Positions 1-7,142 of a stretch of DNA of 13,118 nucleotides are shown one piece after another. The number at the start of each line of letters is the position of its first letter. Position 1 is the stretch's first letter. The translations under genes were made by a program, and so were the position numbers. This DNA is from Pseudomonadales bacterium (GTDB taxonomy: Bacteria; Pseudomonadota; Gammaproteobacteria; Pseudomonadales; UBA3067). The DNA lies in contig JAESUE010000348.1 in assembly GCA_016763235.1 (NCBI GenBank), positions 1 through 13,118 on the forward strand. Direction: 5' to 3'. Below the pieces are notes generated by a model that was given only the letters and a program-made list of their open reading frames with translations, had not been told where the DNA came from and searched no databases.

Positions 1-15
1 TCGCTGAATAGTTAC
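1..15. repeat. MITE-like repeat, partial copy E cut by the window edge
   Basis: The first 15 bases read TCGCTGAATAGTTAC. This is the reverse complement of the GTAACTATTCAGC end seen at 12592 and matches the right ends of the copies at 1947-2087 and 5478-5545. Only this terminus is visible, so its full length is unknown. It lies 3 bases from the deaD stop codon (19-21). If the family duplicates 8 bases on insertion, the duplicated target (16-23) would include that stop codon. Confidence 0.6.
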
Positions 16-18
16 GAT

Positions 19-1836
19 TTACTCAGCATTGTCGGACTTTTTCTTAGAGAGTGTACCGGGCTTACGCTTTTCATCTGCAGGCTTATCGGCCTTACTTTTC
101 GCTGGTTTTTTAGGCGAAGCTTTGGAGCCTGACTTACCACCTTTTGGTTTTGAGCGAGAGCTATCGCCACCCATTGGGCTAAGGTTTAGCGGCTTTTGGC
201 ATACCCAGGTCTTTCTGAGGATGTTTTGCGCAGATTTAGACAGGTCGGCGGGTAGGGCGACGGTGCTGTAGTCGTCGTATATCTTAATTTCACCGATGTG
301 TTTGCTTTCTATATTCGCTTCATTGGCAATGGCACCGACGATGTTACCGGGAGATACGCCGTCATCGTGGCCAACATCTAGGCGAAAGGTCTGCATTGCT
401 TCATCGCCTCTGCTTGGCTTGCGGCTGCGAGAATCTCTGTCTTTTCTTCTTGGGCGATCAGAGCGATCAGAGCGTTCAGAACGGTCTGATCTTTCTGGGC
501 GCTCTTTTGATGCAGGGCGGTCTTTCAATAATAATGGTTGCTCACCTTGGCTCATTTTGGCCAGTGCGGCGGCGATATCAGAGATTTCTGCATCGGTTTC
601 CATTTGGTAGTCAGCGATGAGCTGCTTAAAGAAATCCATGCCTTCGCCTACGATGGTGTCGGTAATGGTTTGTTTGAATCGCTGTACGCGCTTGTCGTTA
701 ATGTCAGCGGTAGAAGGTAAAACCATCGCGTCAATAGACTGCCCAGTGGCTTTTTCAATGGACCGAAGCATACGCATTTCTCTTCGTGCTACGAAAAGAA
801 TGGCATCTCCCGTTCGACCTGCTCTGCCAGTACGCCCAATACGGTGAACATAGGCTTCGGTATCGTAGGGGATATCGTAGTTGAGTACATGGCTGATGCG
901 CGTTACATCTAGGCCTCTGGCAGCAACGTCGGTGGCCACAAGAATGTCGATTTTGCCACTTTTTAGTTGCGCAATCGTACGTTCACGAATATTTTGCGAA
1001 ATGTCTCCGTTAAGAGCCGATGTGCTATACCCTCTTGCGCCAAGTTTGTCGGCCAATTCGACGGTAGCCGTTTTAGTGCGCACAAAAATAATCATCGCAT
1101 CAAAGGGTTCGGCTTCGAGGATGCGGGTGATGGCATCGAGTTTTTGCACACCCGCCACCGCCCAGTAACGCTGGCGGATGGTGGAGGCTGTTGCGGTAGC
1201 CACTTTTATTTTTACCTGAACGGGGTTGTTCAGATAGGTTTTGGCGACCTTGGCAATTTGATTTGGCATGGTGGCAGAAAATAATGCGATTTGGCGCTTT
1301 TCTGGTATTTGTGTCAGTACCCACTCTACGTCATCAATAAAACCCATGCGTAACATCTCATCGGCTTCATCGAGAACAAGATGGGTGAGTTTATCGAGTT
1401 TAAGGGTGCCTTTGCGCATGTGATCCATTACGCGCCCTGGGGTGCCGACGATAACATGTACGCCGCGTCTCAGTGCGCGTATCTGGCTGTCATAACCCTG
1501 GCCGCCGTAAATAGGCAGAACGCAGAAACCGGTCAGAAAGCGGGCATAGGTTTGGAACGCTTCTGCCACCTGAATCGCGAGTTCTCTTGTTGGAGCGAGA
1601 ACCAATACTTGTGGTGATTTCTGACGTAAGTTGACTTGTTGCAATATAGGCAGGGCAAAAGCAGCGGTTTTACCCGTTCCGGTTTGCGCCTGACCAATAA
1701 TATCCCGGCCTTCCAATAGCAATGGGATGCTTTCTGCTTGAATGGGAGAAGGCGTTTCGTAGCCCACTTGCTTAAGTGCTTTAAGCATATTATCGTTTAG
1801 CCCCAATTGCTGAAAGCTTTTCGGAAGGTCGGTCAT
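19..1836 (-). CDS. deaD: ATP-dependent DEAD-box RNA helicase DeaD/CsdA
   Basis: A cytoplasmic ATP-driven RNA helicase of the DeaD/CsdA type, which in relatives unwinds RNA during ribosome assembly, mRNA decay and cold adaptation. The 605-residue product shows the full motif series: Q motif ending near residue 33, Walker A AQTGTGKT (50-57), PTREL (82-86), TPGR (132-135), DEAD (156-159) and SAT (187-189). These are followed by TDVAARGLD and HRIGRTGRAG. After the helicase core come an Arg/Ser/Asp-rich linker with SDR/SER repeats, a DbpA-like RNA-binding domain (starting near MQTFRLDVG) and a Lys-rich tail. The length is close to E. coli DeaD (629 aa). The start at 1836 has an AGGA ribosome site in AGGATACAAAACATG. 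An in-frame ATG at 1938 lies upstream of the predicted promoter, so it is rejected. The family is certain. The symbol is chosen over rhlE or srmB because of the C-terminal domain. Confidence 0.95.
   Translation of the reverse strand: MTDLPKSFQQLGLNDNMLKALKQVGYETPSPIQAESIPLLLEGRDIIGQAQTGTGKTAAFALPILQQVNLRQKSPQVLVLAPTRELAIQVAEAFQTYARFLTGFCVLPIYGGQGYDSQIRALRRGVHVIVGTPGRVMDHMRKGTLKLDKLTHLVLDEADEMLRMGFIDDVEWVLTQIPEKRQIALFSATMPNQIAKVAKTYLNNPVQVKIKVATATASTIRQRYWAVAGVQKLDAITRILEAEPFDAMIIFVRTKTATVELADKLGARGYSTSALNGDISQNIRERTIAQLKSGKIDILVATDVAARGLDVTRISHVLNYDIPYDTEAYVHRIGRTGRAGRTGDAILFVARREMRMLRSIEKATGQSIDAMVLPSTADINDKRVQRFKQTITDTIVGEGMDFFKQLIADYQMETDAEISDIAAALAKMSQGEQPLLLKDRPASKERPERSDRSERSDRSDRPRRKDRDSRSRKPSRGDEAMQTFRLDVGHDDGVSPGNIVGAIANEANIESKHIGEIKIYDDYSTVALPADLSKSAQNILRKTWVCQKPLNLSPMGGDSSRSKPKGGKSGSKASPKKPAKSKADKPADEKRKPGTLSKKKSDNAE
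454..489 (-). repeat. 9-bp tandem repeat in the deaD linker
   Basis: On the plus strand the units are GCGATCAGA, GCGATCAGA, GCGTTCAGA and a diverged ACGGTCTGA. Read on the coding strand they give Ser-Asp-Arg or Ser-Glu-Arg triplets in the disordered linker between the helicase core and the RNA-binding domain. The number of units may vary by replication slippage without breaking the frame. Confidence 0.6.
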
Positions 1837-1896
1837 GTTTTGTATCCTGTAGTGTGGAAAGGATGAAGAATTTAACTTGCCAGAAAAAGGTGCCAA

Positions 1897-1925
1897 ATTA
1901 TACAGCGTAGGGATGGCACTGTCTG
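1897..1925 (-). promoter_or_regulatory. Probable sigma-70 promoter of deaD
   Basis: On the minus strand there is a perfect -10 box TATAAT (1897-1902). A -35 box CAGACA (1920-1925, four of six consensus bases) lies 17 bases upstream. Transcription would begin near 1889, giving a leader of about 50 bases before the start at 1836. The -35 box is about 20 bases from repeat copy A, so the promoter lies outside that element. Confidence 0.6.
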
Positions 1926-1946
1926 TTTCTTTATGCAACCAAGCTG

Positions 1947-2087
1947 GTAACTATTCAGTTAACGCTCAAATTTGCGCATAACGGCGTTAAAAAATGATCA
2001 TTTATGCCTATAAGCGCATATTTTTCGCCCTGTTCTGCTCAAATTTGAATTCAATCTGAACAGTTACAGGGTTCGCTGAGTACTTAC
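1947..2087. repeat. MITE-like repeat, full-length copy A (141 bp)
   Basis: It starts GTAACTATTCAG and ends CTGAGTACTTAC, so its ends are inverted repeats. Its reverse complement aligns without gaps to the copy at 12592-12732, which is also 141 bp, with about 19 differences by hand count. Inside are the palindrome AAATGATCATTT and a TCAAATTTGA motif. It fills most of the gap between divergent deaD and yaiI. It encodes no protein. The flanking octamers CCAAGCTG and CCATGTCT match poorly, so no clear target duplication remains. Confidence 0.75.
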
Positions 2088-2129
2088 CCATGTCTTTTTG
2101 CTTTTTTTTAATACCTGATGAGTATAGCG

Positions 2130-2573
2130 ATGCAAATCTGGGTTGATGCTGACGCGTGTCCTGTAGTGGTGAAAGATATTCTGTTTCGAGCCGCTGAACG
2201 GGCAAAAATCACCGTTATTTTGGTGGCTAATCAAGCCATGCGTATTCCTGCTTCCCACTATATTCAATCGGTGCAGGTTGGTGCCGGCTTTGATGTGGCA
2301 GATAACTATATTGTGCAAAAAGTAGTGCCGGGTGATTTGCTTATCACTGCGGATATTCCCTTGGCTGCAGAAGCGATAGAAAAAGGCGCAAGGGTGATTA
2401 GTCCGAGGGGTGAGGAGCTAACGACAGAAAACATTAAACCGCGCTTAACAATGCGTAATTTTCTGGAGGAAATGCGTAGTACAGGGCAAGTGACTGGCGG
2501 CCCCGCCCCTCTTTCTAAAAAAGACCGCCAGGTTTTTGCAAATGCTTTAGATCGATTGTTGGCGAAGCGCTGA
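2130..2573 (+). CDS. yaiI: UPF0178 family protein YaiI/YqxD
   Basis: A small cytoplasmic protein of the conserved UPF0178 (YaiI/YqxD) family. Its biochemical role is not established, although the fold is predicted to be PIN/NYN nuclease-like. The signature WVDADACP is at residues 4-11 and carries the acidic pair D6/D8. Also present are AGFDVADN, GDLVITADIPLAAEA-like sequence (here GDLLITADIPLAAEA), a PRGE motif and TMRNF, followed by TGGP near the C-terminus. The 147-residue length fits the family (about 150). The start at 2130 is preferred because E. coli YaiI begins immediately before the same IWVDADACP motif and a weak GAG lies 7 bases upstream. An in-frame ATG at 2118 would add MSIA and has no visible ribosome site. 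It converges on nemA with 14 bases between the stops. No promoter is obvious. Repeat copy A ends only 42 bases upstream, so that element may contribute to the leader. Confidence 0.9.
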   Translation: MQIWVDADACPVVVKDILFRAAERAKITVILVANQAMRIPASHYIQSVQVGAGFDVADNYIVQKVVPGDLLITADIPLAAEAIEKGARVISPRGEELTTENIKPRLTMRNFLEEMRSTGQVTGGPAPLSKKDRQVFANALDRLLAKR

Positions 2574-2587
2574 GTGGTCTCTATTTG

Positions 2588-3664
2588 CTATTGATTGCCC
2601 AGAAAAGGGTAATCGGTATAGCCTGTTTCCCCTCCAACATAGAGCGTCTTTTCGTTCGCGACGTTGAGTTCAGCATCCTTCCTAAAGCGTTCGACTAAAT
2701 CAGGGTTAGCCAGGTAGGCCATGCCAAAGGCGACGGCATCAGCGGTATTGGCTTCTAAGGCTATATTTGTTCGCGCCTTGTCATATCCTCCATTGGGGAT
2801 GTAAACCCCTTCCCATAGCGTGCGTAATTCTTGTATATCAAAACTAGGGCCGGCAAGGCCGGGGTTTTCTGCGCCCATTTCTGTCACATGGAGGTAGGCA
2901 AGATGAAAGCGATTGAGGGCTTTAACCGCGTAGGTGAAAGTCGTTTGAGGGTCTGAGTCTTGGATGTCGTTGAACGGGTTTAACGGCGATAAGCGCAAGC
3001 CCACTTTATCGCTGCCGCAAACATTGACTACGGCCTCGGTGACTTCCATGAGAAAACGCGCCCGATTTTCAACTGATCCACCATAGTGATCACTGCGTTG
3101 GTTGCACCCATCCCGCAAGAATTGATCGATAAGATAACCATTTGCGGCATGAATTTCGACGCCATCAAACCCAGCAGACAGCGCATTCTTTGCGGCACTT
3201 GCATAGTCAGACACAACGCGAGGGATTTCGGAGGTATCTAAGGCGCGGGGGCTTACAAAGTCTTTAAGGCCTTCATAGGTGAACGTTTTACCCGTCGGTG
3301 CGATTGCTGAGGGCGCTACGGGTAATTTACCACCGTGAAAATCGGGGTGAGAGGCACGGCCGCAATGCCAAAGCTGGAGGAATATTCGCCCTCCTTTTGC
3401 GTGTACAGCATCCGTAACAAGCTTCCATCCGTCTACTTGCGCATCAGTGTGAATGCCGGGCGTACCAGGGTAGCCAACCGCTTCGGTAGAAATTTGACTG
3501 CCTTCGGTAATAAGTAGTCCAGCCTCTGCCCGTTGGGAATAGTATGTGGCCATTAGTGGCACAGGAATGGATTCTGGCGCACGATTCCGTGTCATGGGTG
3601 CCATGATAATTCTGTTTGGTAGCGCCATAGCGCCAATACTTAATGGGGTAAAAAGGTCTGTCAT
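2588..3664 (-). CDS. nemA: Old Yellow Enzyme family ene-reductase (NemA-like)
   Basis: An FMN-dependent NADPH oxidoreductase of the Old Yellow Enzyme family, a cytoplasmic TIM barrel that reduces activated C=C bonds (enones, maleimides) and in some members nitro compounds. The 358-residue product matches the family length (about 360). Visible landmarks are the APMTRNRA loop (22-29), LQLWHCGRASHP (96-107), the substrate-binding pair H172/N175 with Y177 in HAANGYL, and the hallmark around QFLRDGCNQRSDHYGGS. A Thr rather than Cys at residue 25 favours the classical group over the YqjM-like group. The start at 3664 has a strong AAGGAG ribosome site 8 bases upstream. It is a single gene: narK upstream is closed by a terminator at 3753-3783. 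The leader contains repeat fragment D. The true substrate cannot be read from the sequence. NemA is the closest E. coli type, but the symbol is a family-level guess. Confidence 0.9.
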   Translation of the reverse strand: MTDLFTPLSIGAMALPNRIIMAPMTRNRAPESIPVPLMATYYSQRAEAGLLITEGSQISTEAVGYPGTPGIHTDAQVDGWKLVTDAVHAKGGRIFLQLWHCGRASHPDFHGGKLPVAPSAIAPTGKTFTYEGLKDFVSPRALDTSEIPRVVSDYASAAKNALSAGFDGVEIHAANGYLIDQFLRDGCNQRSDHYGGSVENRARFLMEVTEAVVNVCGSDKVGLRLSPLNPFNDIQDSDPQTTFTYAVKALNRFHLAYLHVTEMGAENPGLAGPSFDIQELRTLWEGVYIPNGGYDKARTNIALEANTADAVAFGMAYLANPDLVERFRKDAELNVANEKTLYVGGETGYTDYPFLGNQ

Positions 3665-3695
3665 GCGGTTGACTCCTTGTAATAGAAGAGATTTA

Positions 3696-3732
3696 GTAAC
3701 TATTCAGCTCGCGCTTAAATTTTAACAGTTAC
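3696..3732. repeat. MITE-like repeat, reduced copy D (37 bp)
   Basis: It begins GTAACTATTCAGC and continues with a sequence close to the left part of copy C (CTCGCGCTTAAATTT). It then jumps to AACAGTTAC, which matches an internal segment of copy A. The other terminus is missing, so this looks like a deletion relic. No flanking 8-bp duplication is visible. It lies between the narK terminator and the nemA start, inside the nemA promoter/leader region. Confidence 0.55.
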
Positions 3733-3752
3733 AACTACGGTATATAAAGGGC

Positions 3753-3783
3753 AAAAAAAAGCACCCATAAGGGTGCTTTTTTT
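3753..3783 (-). terminator. Rho-independent terminator of narK (bidirectional sequence)
   Basis: A perfect stem GCACCC (3761-3766) and GGGTGC (3771-3776) encloses an ATAA loop. It is flanked by eight A on the left and seven T on the right. Read on the minus strand it follows the narK stop codon (3802-3804) and ends in a U-run, so it should stop narK transcripts before nemA. The A/T symmetry means it could also terminate plus-strand transcripts. Confidence 0.88.
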
Positions 3784-3801
3784 ATTGCGTAAATTATGGC
3801 A

Positions 3802-5274
3802 TTAGTTGACTTCAATTAATTGTACGGTGCCATCAGGCAGCACTTCATGCATATGGCCATCGGGTTCTTCGATAAACTGCACGAGGAATAAACAAACCGC
3901 AGCAGCTCCAGCAATCACCATAAAGAATGTTGAAGTATCAACAAAAGAGTAAACGGTTAGAAAAGTAACCCCACCCACGTTTCCGTATGCGCCTACCATA
4001 CCCGCAATTTGCCCCGTCATACGACGCTTCACCAGTGGCACCATCGCAAATACCGCCCCTTCTCCCGCTTGCACAAAGAAAGAACAACACATCACCGCAA
4101 TCACCGCAAATGGAACCATCCATGTGCTATTAATGGTCGAAAGAACCAAGTAACCGATAGTCAGGCCGCCCACGAGGATAGTGAGTGTTTTCTTACGGCC
4201 AAATTTGTCAGATAAATAACCACCACCAGGTCGAGCAACGAGGTTCATCACTGCGAATGCCCCGCCCAATATTCCAGCCATGATCGGTGTTAAATCAAAC
4301 GTTTCCATAAAGAAAGCAGGTAACATCGAAACAACGGCTAACTCAGAGCCAAATGTCACAAAATAAGCCCAGTCCAAAATCGCAACTTGCTTAAATTTAT
4401 ATCGATCATGCTCTGGCGCTTCTGTATGAAGGTGTTCTTTGTTGACCTGGTAGATCTGATAGGTTTGGAAAATAAACAGTGCTGCAAGCCCTGCCCACAT
4501 AACATCGGCATACATGGCGCTTAACAAGTTAACGGATGGTGCTTGAAGCTTCCATACCAATACGGCCAACGCGGCATACATGGGCACATTCATGGCAATG
4601 TAAAACCAGAAATCACGTTTGTTTGAAACCTCAAGCCCGCCGGTTTTTTTGGGTTTGAAATAGGTGGAACCTTTCGGCGTGTTGCGTGCAATGCGGTAGA
4701 AAATCACGCTATAGATAAGGGATATTGCGCCGAGTGTAGCGATGGCATAACGCCATCCGTCTTCGCCACCATAAATGTAGGCCGCGACTGCGGGTAGAGT
4801 CCAGGCTGCGGCTGCTGAGCCAAAGTTACCCCAGCCACCGTATACGCCTTCCGCGAGGCCAACGGTTTTTGCTGGAAACCACTCGCCGACCAAGCGGATA
4901 CCAATCACAAAACCCGCACCGATAAAACCAGAGAGGAAACGAAAAAATGCCAGTTGCTCATAACTTTGCGAAAAGGCAAAACCCCAGCTGATAAAGGCAG
5001 CCGCCATCAGTAGAAAGCTGTAAACAAGGCGGGGGCCGAGCTTGTCTACCATCATGCCCACAACAATACGTGCGGGAATAGTCAGGGCAACGTTTAAAAT
5101 CAACAGCGCCTTCCACTGTTCGTTAGAGAGGTTAAAGGCTTCCACGATAAAAGGTTTTAGCGGTGCATGACTGAACCACAGCATAAAGGTAATGAAGAAA
5201 GCAACCCACGAAACGTGGAGAGTACGTATCGACTTATCTGCAAAGTTCAATACGTTAAGTTTACCGTCCGACAT
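3802..5274 (-). CDS. narK: NarK-type nitrate/nitrite transporter (MFS, NNP family)
   Basis: An inner-membrane major facilitator of the nitrate/nitrite porter family, which moves nitrate inward and/or nitrite outward. The 490-residue product is highly hydrophobic with about 12 predicted membrane helices. Both nitrate signatures are present: GVYGGWGNFG (143-152) and GAYGNVGG (428-435). So are the paired arginines expected in the binding site, R69 in IPARIVVG and R348 in LVARPGGGYLSDKFGRKK. A soluble loop rich in charged residues separates the two halves, and the C-terminus is cytoplasmic-like. The start at 5274 is preferred: it follows an AGGTG ribosome site, and homologues start close to the first helix. 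The ATG at 5319 would add 15 residues. No nar, nas or nir genes are adjacent, so dissimilatory and assimilatory use cannot be separated here. A promoter lies at 5358-5387 and a terminator follows the gene. Confidence 0.93.
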   Translation of the reverse strand: MSDGKLNVLNFADKSIRTLHVSWVAFFITFMLWFSHAPLKPFIVEAFNLSNEQWKALLILNVALTIPARIVVGMMVDKLGPRLVYSFLLMAAAFISWGFAFSQSYEQLAFFRFLSGFIGAGFVIGIRLVGEWFPAKTVGLAEGVYGGWGNFGSAAAAWTLPAVAAYIYGGEDGWRYAIATLGAISLIYSVIFYRIARNTPKGSTYFKPKKTGGLEVSNKRDFWFYIAMNVPMYAALAVLVWKLQAPSVNLLSAMYADVMWAGLAALFIFQTYQIYQVNKEHLHTEAPEHDRYKFKQVAILDWAYFVTFGSELAVVSMLPAFFMETFDLTPIMAGILGGAFAVMNLVARPGGGYLSDKFGRKKTLTILVGGLTIGYLVLSTINSTWMVPFAVIAVMCCSFFVQAGEGAVFAMVPLVKRRMTGQIAGMVGAYGNVGGVTFLTVYSFVDTSTFFMVIAGAAAVCLFLVQFIEEPDGHMHEVLPDGTVQLIEVN

Positions 5275-5357
5275 AGAGCACCTGTTGATAATTAATAATA
5301 GACACAGTTCTATTAGCAAAGATTAAGCCAATAAGAAAATACTTTAAATTTCAGTGC

Positions 5358-5387
5358 ATTATATTGTAAATCGGGTGTTGGTGTAAT
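5358..5387 (-). promoter_or_regulatory. Probable sigma-70 promoter of narK
   Basis: On the minus strand a perfect TATAAT (5358-5363) is preceded, 18 bases upstream, by ATTACA (5382-5387), which matches TTGACA at four of six positions. The leader would be about 75-80 bases. No convincing FNR box (TTGAT-N4-ATCAA) was seen next to it. Confidence 0.5.
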
Positions 5388-5477
5388 TCCCTATATCGGC
5401 TTAAGGGTGTTTTTGAGTGCGAGAATGTACTTTGTGCACTAAAGCAGGCCGGCTTCTAGGTAATAGGAAGTGTTTTC

Positions 5478-5545
5478 GTAGCGATTCAGCTCACGCTCAA
5501 ATTTGAACGTAATCTGAACTCTTACAGAGTTCGCTAAATAGTTAC
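5478..5545. repeat. MITE-like repeat, internally deleted copy C (68 bp) with target duplication
   Basis: The left end reads GTAGCGATTCAGC and the right end GCTAAATAGTTAC. These are inverted versions of the family terminus. The interior keeps CTCAAATTTGA and the CTGAACTCTTACAGAGTTC end segment but lacks the central roughly 70 bp of copies A and B. Flanking octamers GTGTTTTC (5470-5477) and GTGCTTTC (5546-5553) match at seven of eight bases, which suggests an aged 8-bp target duplication. It sits in the gap between degQ and narK, upstream of the narK promoter. Confidence 0.7.
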
Positions 5546-5780
5546 GTGCTTTCTTAAAAGAGCTTACTCAAGAAGGGTGTGAGGCGTGTTTTGTAAAATT
5601 GCTGCTGTTGAACAACGTATAACCATAGCGTTATAGATAGTGGTGTCAGTTCTGTACTCGAATCCTTGTGTATGCCTTATACACTGCGGTTCTCCGTGCG
5701 GCCCTATGGTTAAGAATTAAACACTTGGCCCAAAAATTACGAGCCAAATGTTTTCTCATCTTAGGTCTTGCGACAAACTG
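5546..5780. other. Intergenic region downstream of degQ with inverted repeats
   Basis: No coding sequence is recognised. A 9-bp inverted repeat TAACCATAG (5620-5628) / CTATGGTTA (5704-5712) encloses the hairpin GTGTATGCCTTATACAC (5668-5684) and a smaller hairpin around CGGTTCTCCG. There is no U-tract, so it is not a canonical terminator. It could be a structured 3' untranslated region, a small RNA or a relic. The remaining stretch from 5388 to 5477, beyond the narK promoter, shows only a weak AGTGC/GCACT inverted pair. Confidence 0.3.
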
Positions 5781-7142
5781 TTAACGGATCACAAGATAAA
5801 ACGAGTTTCCACTTCGATTGATGTGGAGTAAGACTTTGCTCTTATCTCTTTTTAGTGCCTTCTTAAAGCCTCGTAGATTGTTAATTTGTATTCGGTTGGC
5901 ACTGATGATGATGTCACCGGAGCGAATGCCGGTATGGGCAGCCCTTGAGTTTGGGGCTAAGTTGGTAACGACAATACCTTGTCCCTCGGTATTTTCTTTA
6001 AAGCTCGCGCCTTCCAATAAGGTATGCATGCTGCTATTGCTTGCGCTGGCTTGATACGGTTTACCAACCTCCACATCGAATATTTTCTTTTTACCATCAC
6101 GCATCAGGGTGATTTCTACAATGTCGCCAATATTTTTTATTCCAATCTGGCTTCTTAGTTGCCCTGCTGATTGGGTTGGTTTGCCATTCACCGCGATAAT
6201 GATATCACCCGATAATAGGCCTGCTTTTTCTGCGGGGGAATCTTTTGCAAGGCCGCTAACCAAAACACCCTGCTGGCCATTTTTTAAATCAAAGGCTTTG
6301 CGCAAGTCGGCAGTAATATCCTGTATGCCCACACCTATTTGACCACGGCGAACCTCCCCATGATGGAGTATCTGCTCCATGCTGGCTTTTGCCATATTAA
6401 CGGGGATGGCAAAACCGATGCCGACACTACTACCTGCGGGGGCGATAATGGCGGTATTGATACCGATTAACTCGCCATTGAGGTTGACCAACGCACCGCC
6501 GGAATTGCCGGGGTTGATAGAGGCGTCAGTTTGAATAAAATTTTCATACTCTTCGATACCAAGGCCAGTGCGCTCCAGTGCGCTCACAATGCCAGTAGTG
6601 ACAGTTTGCCCAAGGCCAAAAGGGTTGCCGATGGCTATAACGAAGTCACCAACTTGTAGTTTACTGGAGTCGGCAATTTTCACTTCGGTGAGATTTTTGG
6701 CATCAATGGTGAGTATGGCAATGTCTAAATCAGGGTCGCTGCCGGTGACTTTGGCTTTGTAAGTTCTGCCATCCACCAGCGATACTTCTACTTCATCGGC
6801 ACCTTTTATGACGTGATAGTTGGTGATGACGATACCTTTGGAGGCGTCAACAATAACCCCAGAGCCAGCGCTTTGTTTGCGTTTTTGGGGCCGTTGCTGC
6901 GATTGCTGTTGATCAGGAATATTAAAAAAGCGTCTGAAAAAAGGGTCATTTAAGAGAGGGTTGTTGATAGCTTTGGTGGAGAAGGTGGCAATATTAACCA
7001 CCGCAGGGTTGATGCGCTTAAGCACGGGGGCCAAAGAGGGTAAGGCTTTGCCTTGAGAGTCAGCGGTGGGTAGTCCGGCTGAAGCAGGTAGAGCGCTGAA
7101 CAGTAAAAGAGAAACCAAGGCCAATCTAAACATTCTTTTCAT
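5781..7142 (-). CDS. degQ: Periplasmic serine protease DegQ (HtrA/Do family)
   Basis: A trypsin-like periplasmic protease/chaperone that degrades misfolded envelope proteins. The 453-residue precursor is close to E. coli DegQ (455). A Sec signal peptide is visible: basic start, hydrophobic core and probable cleavage after ASA (residue 22). The catalytic triad is complete: H110 in ITNYHVI, D140 in DPDLDIAIL and S214 in GNSGGAL. The LA loop between about 57 and 90 is short, Gln-rich and basic, more like DegQ than DegP. PDZ1 spans about 268-360 and PDZ2 about 378-453. The start at 7142 has a GGAG about 10 bases upstream. A second ATG three codons in (7133) is possible. It follows ibpA on the same strand after a 298-base gap. 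Palindromes lie in that gap, but no clear sigma-E promoter was found. No rseP or muc-type genes are beside it. Confidence 0.95.
   Translation of the reverse strand: MKRMFRLALVSLLLFSALPASAGLPTADSQGKALPSLAPVLKRINPAVVNIATFSTKAINNPLLNDPFFRRFFNIPDQQQSQQRPQKRKQSAGSGVIVDASKGIVITNYHVIKGADEVEVSLVDGRTYKAKVTGSDPDLDIAILTIDAKNLTEVKIADSSKLQVGDFVIAIGNPFGLGQTVTTGIVSALERTGLGIEEYENFIQTDASINPGNSGGALVNLNGELIGINTAIIAPAGSSVGIGFAIPVNMAKASMEQILHHGEVRRGQIGVGIQDITADLRKAFDLKNGQQGVLVSGLAKDSPAEKAGLLSGDIIIAVNGKPTQSAGQLRSQIGIKNIGDIVEITLMRDGKKKIFDVEVGKPYQASASNSSMHTLLEGASFKENTEGQGIVVTNLAPNSRAAHTGIRSGDIIISANRIQINNLRGFKKALKRDKSKVLLHINRSGNSFYLVIR

Noticed and set aside
296..610. Open frame opposite the deaD linker, with Ser/Arg repeats
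   Set aside because: The repeats are just the reverse reading of the 9-bp tandem units in deaD. There is no ribosome site or family similarity.
1837..1938. N-terminal extension of DeaD starting at 1938
   Set aside because: The extension overlaps the predicted promoter and is unlike DeaD N-termini. The internal ATG at 1836 has a good ribosome site.
2071..2110. GGGT/ACCC pair followed by T-runs as a terminator before yaiI
   Set aside because: The stem has only four pairs with a 13-base loop, the T-runs are offset and interrupted, and it would lie just upstream of a gene start rather than after a gene.
5285..5298. TTGATAATTAAT near the narK start as an FNR site
   Set aside because: Only the first half-site fits TTGAT-N4-ATCAA. 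It lies downstream of the likely promoter, next to the start codon.
5655..5672. CTCGAATCC as the T-loop of a tRNA or an attachment-site relic
   Set aside because: The flanking stems do not pair, and no anticodon arm, acceptor stem or CCA end can be built on either strand.
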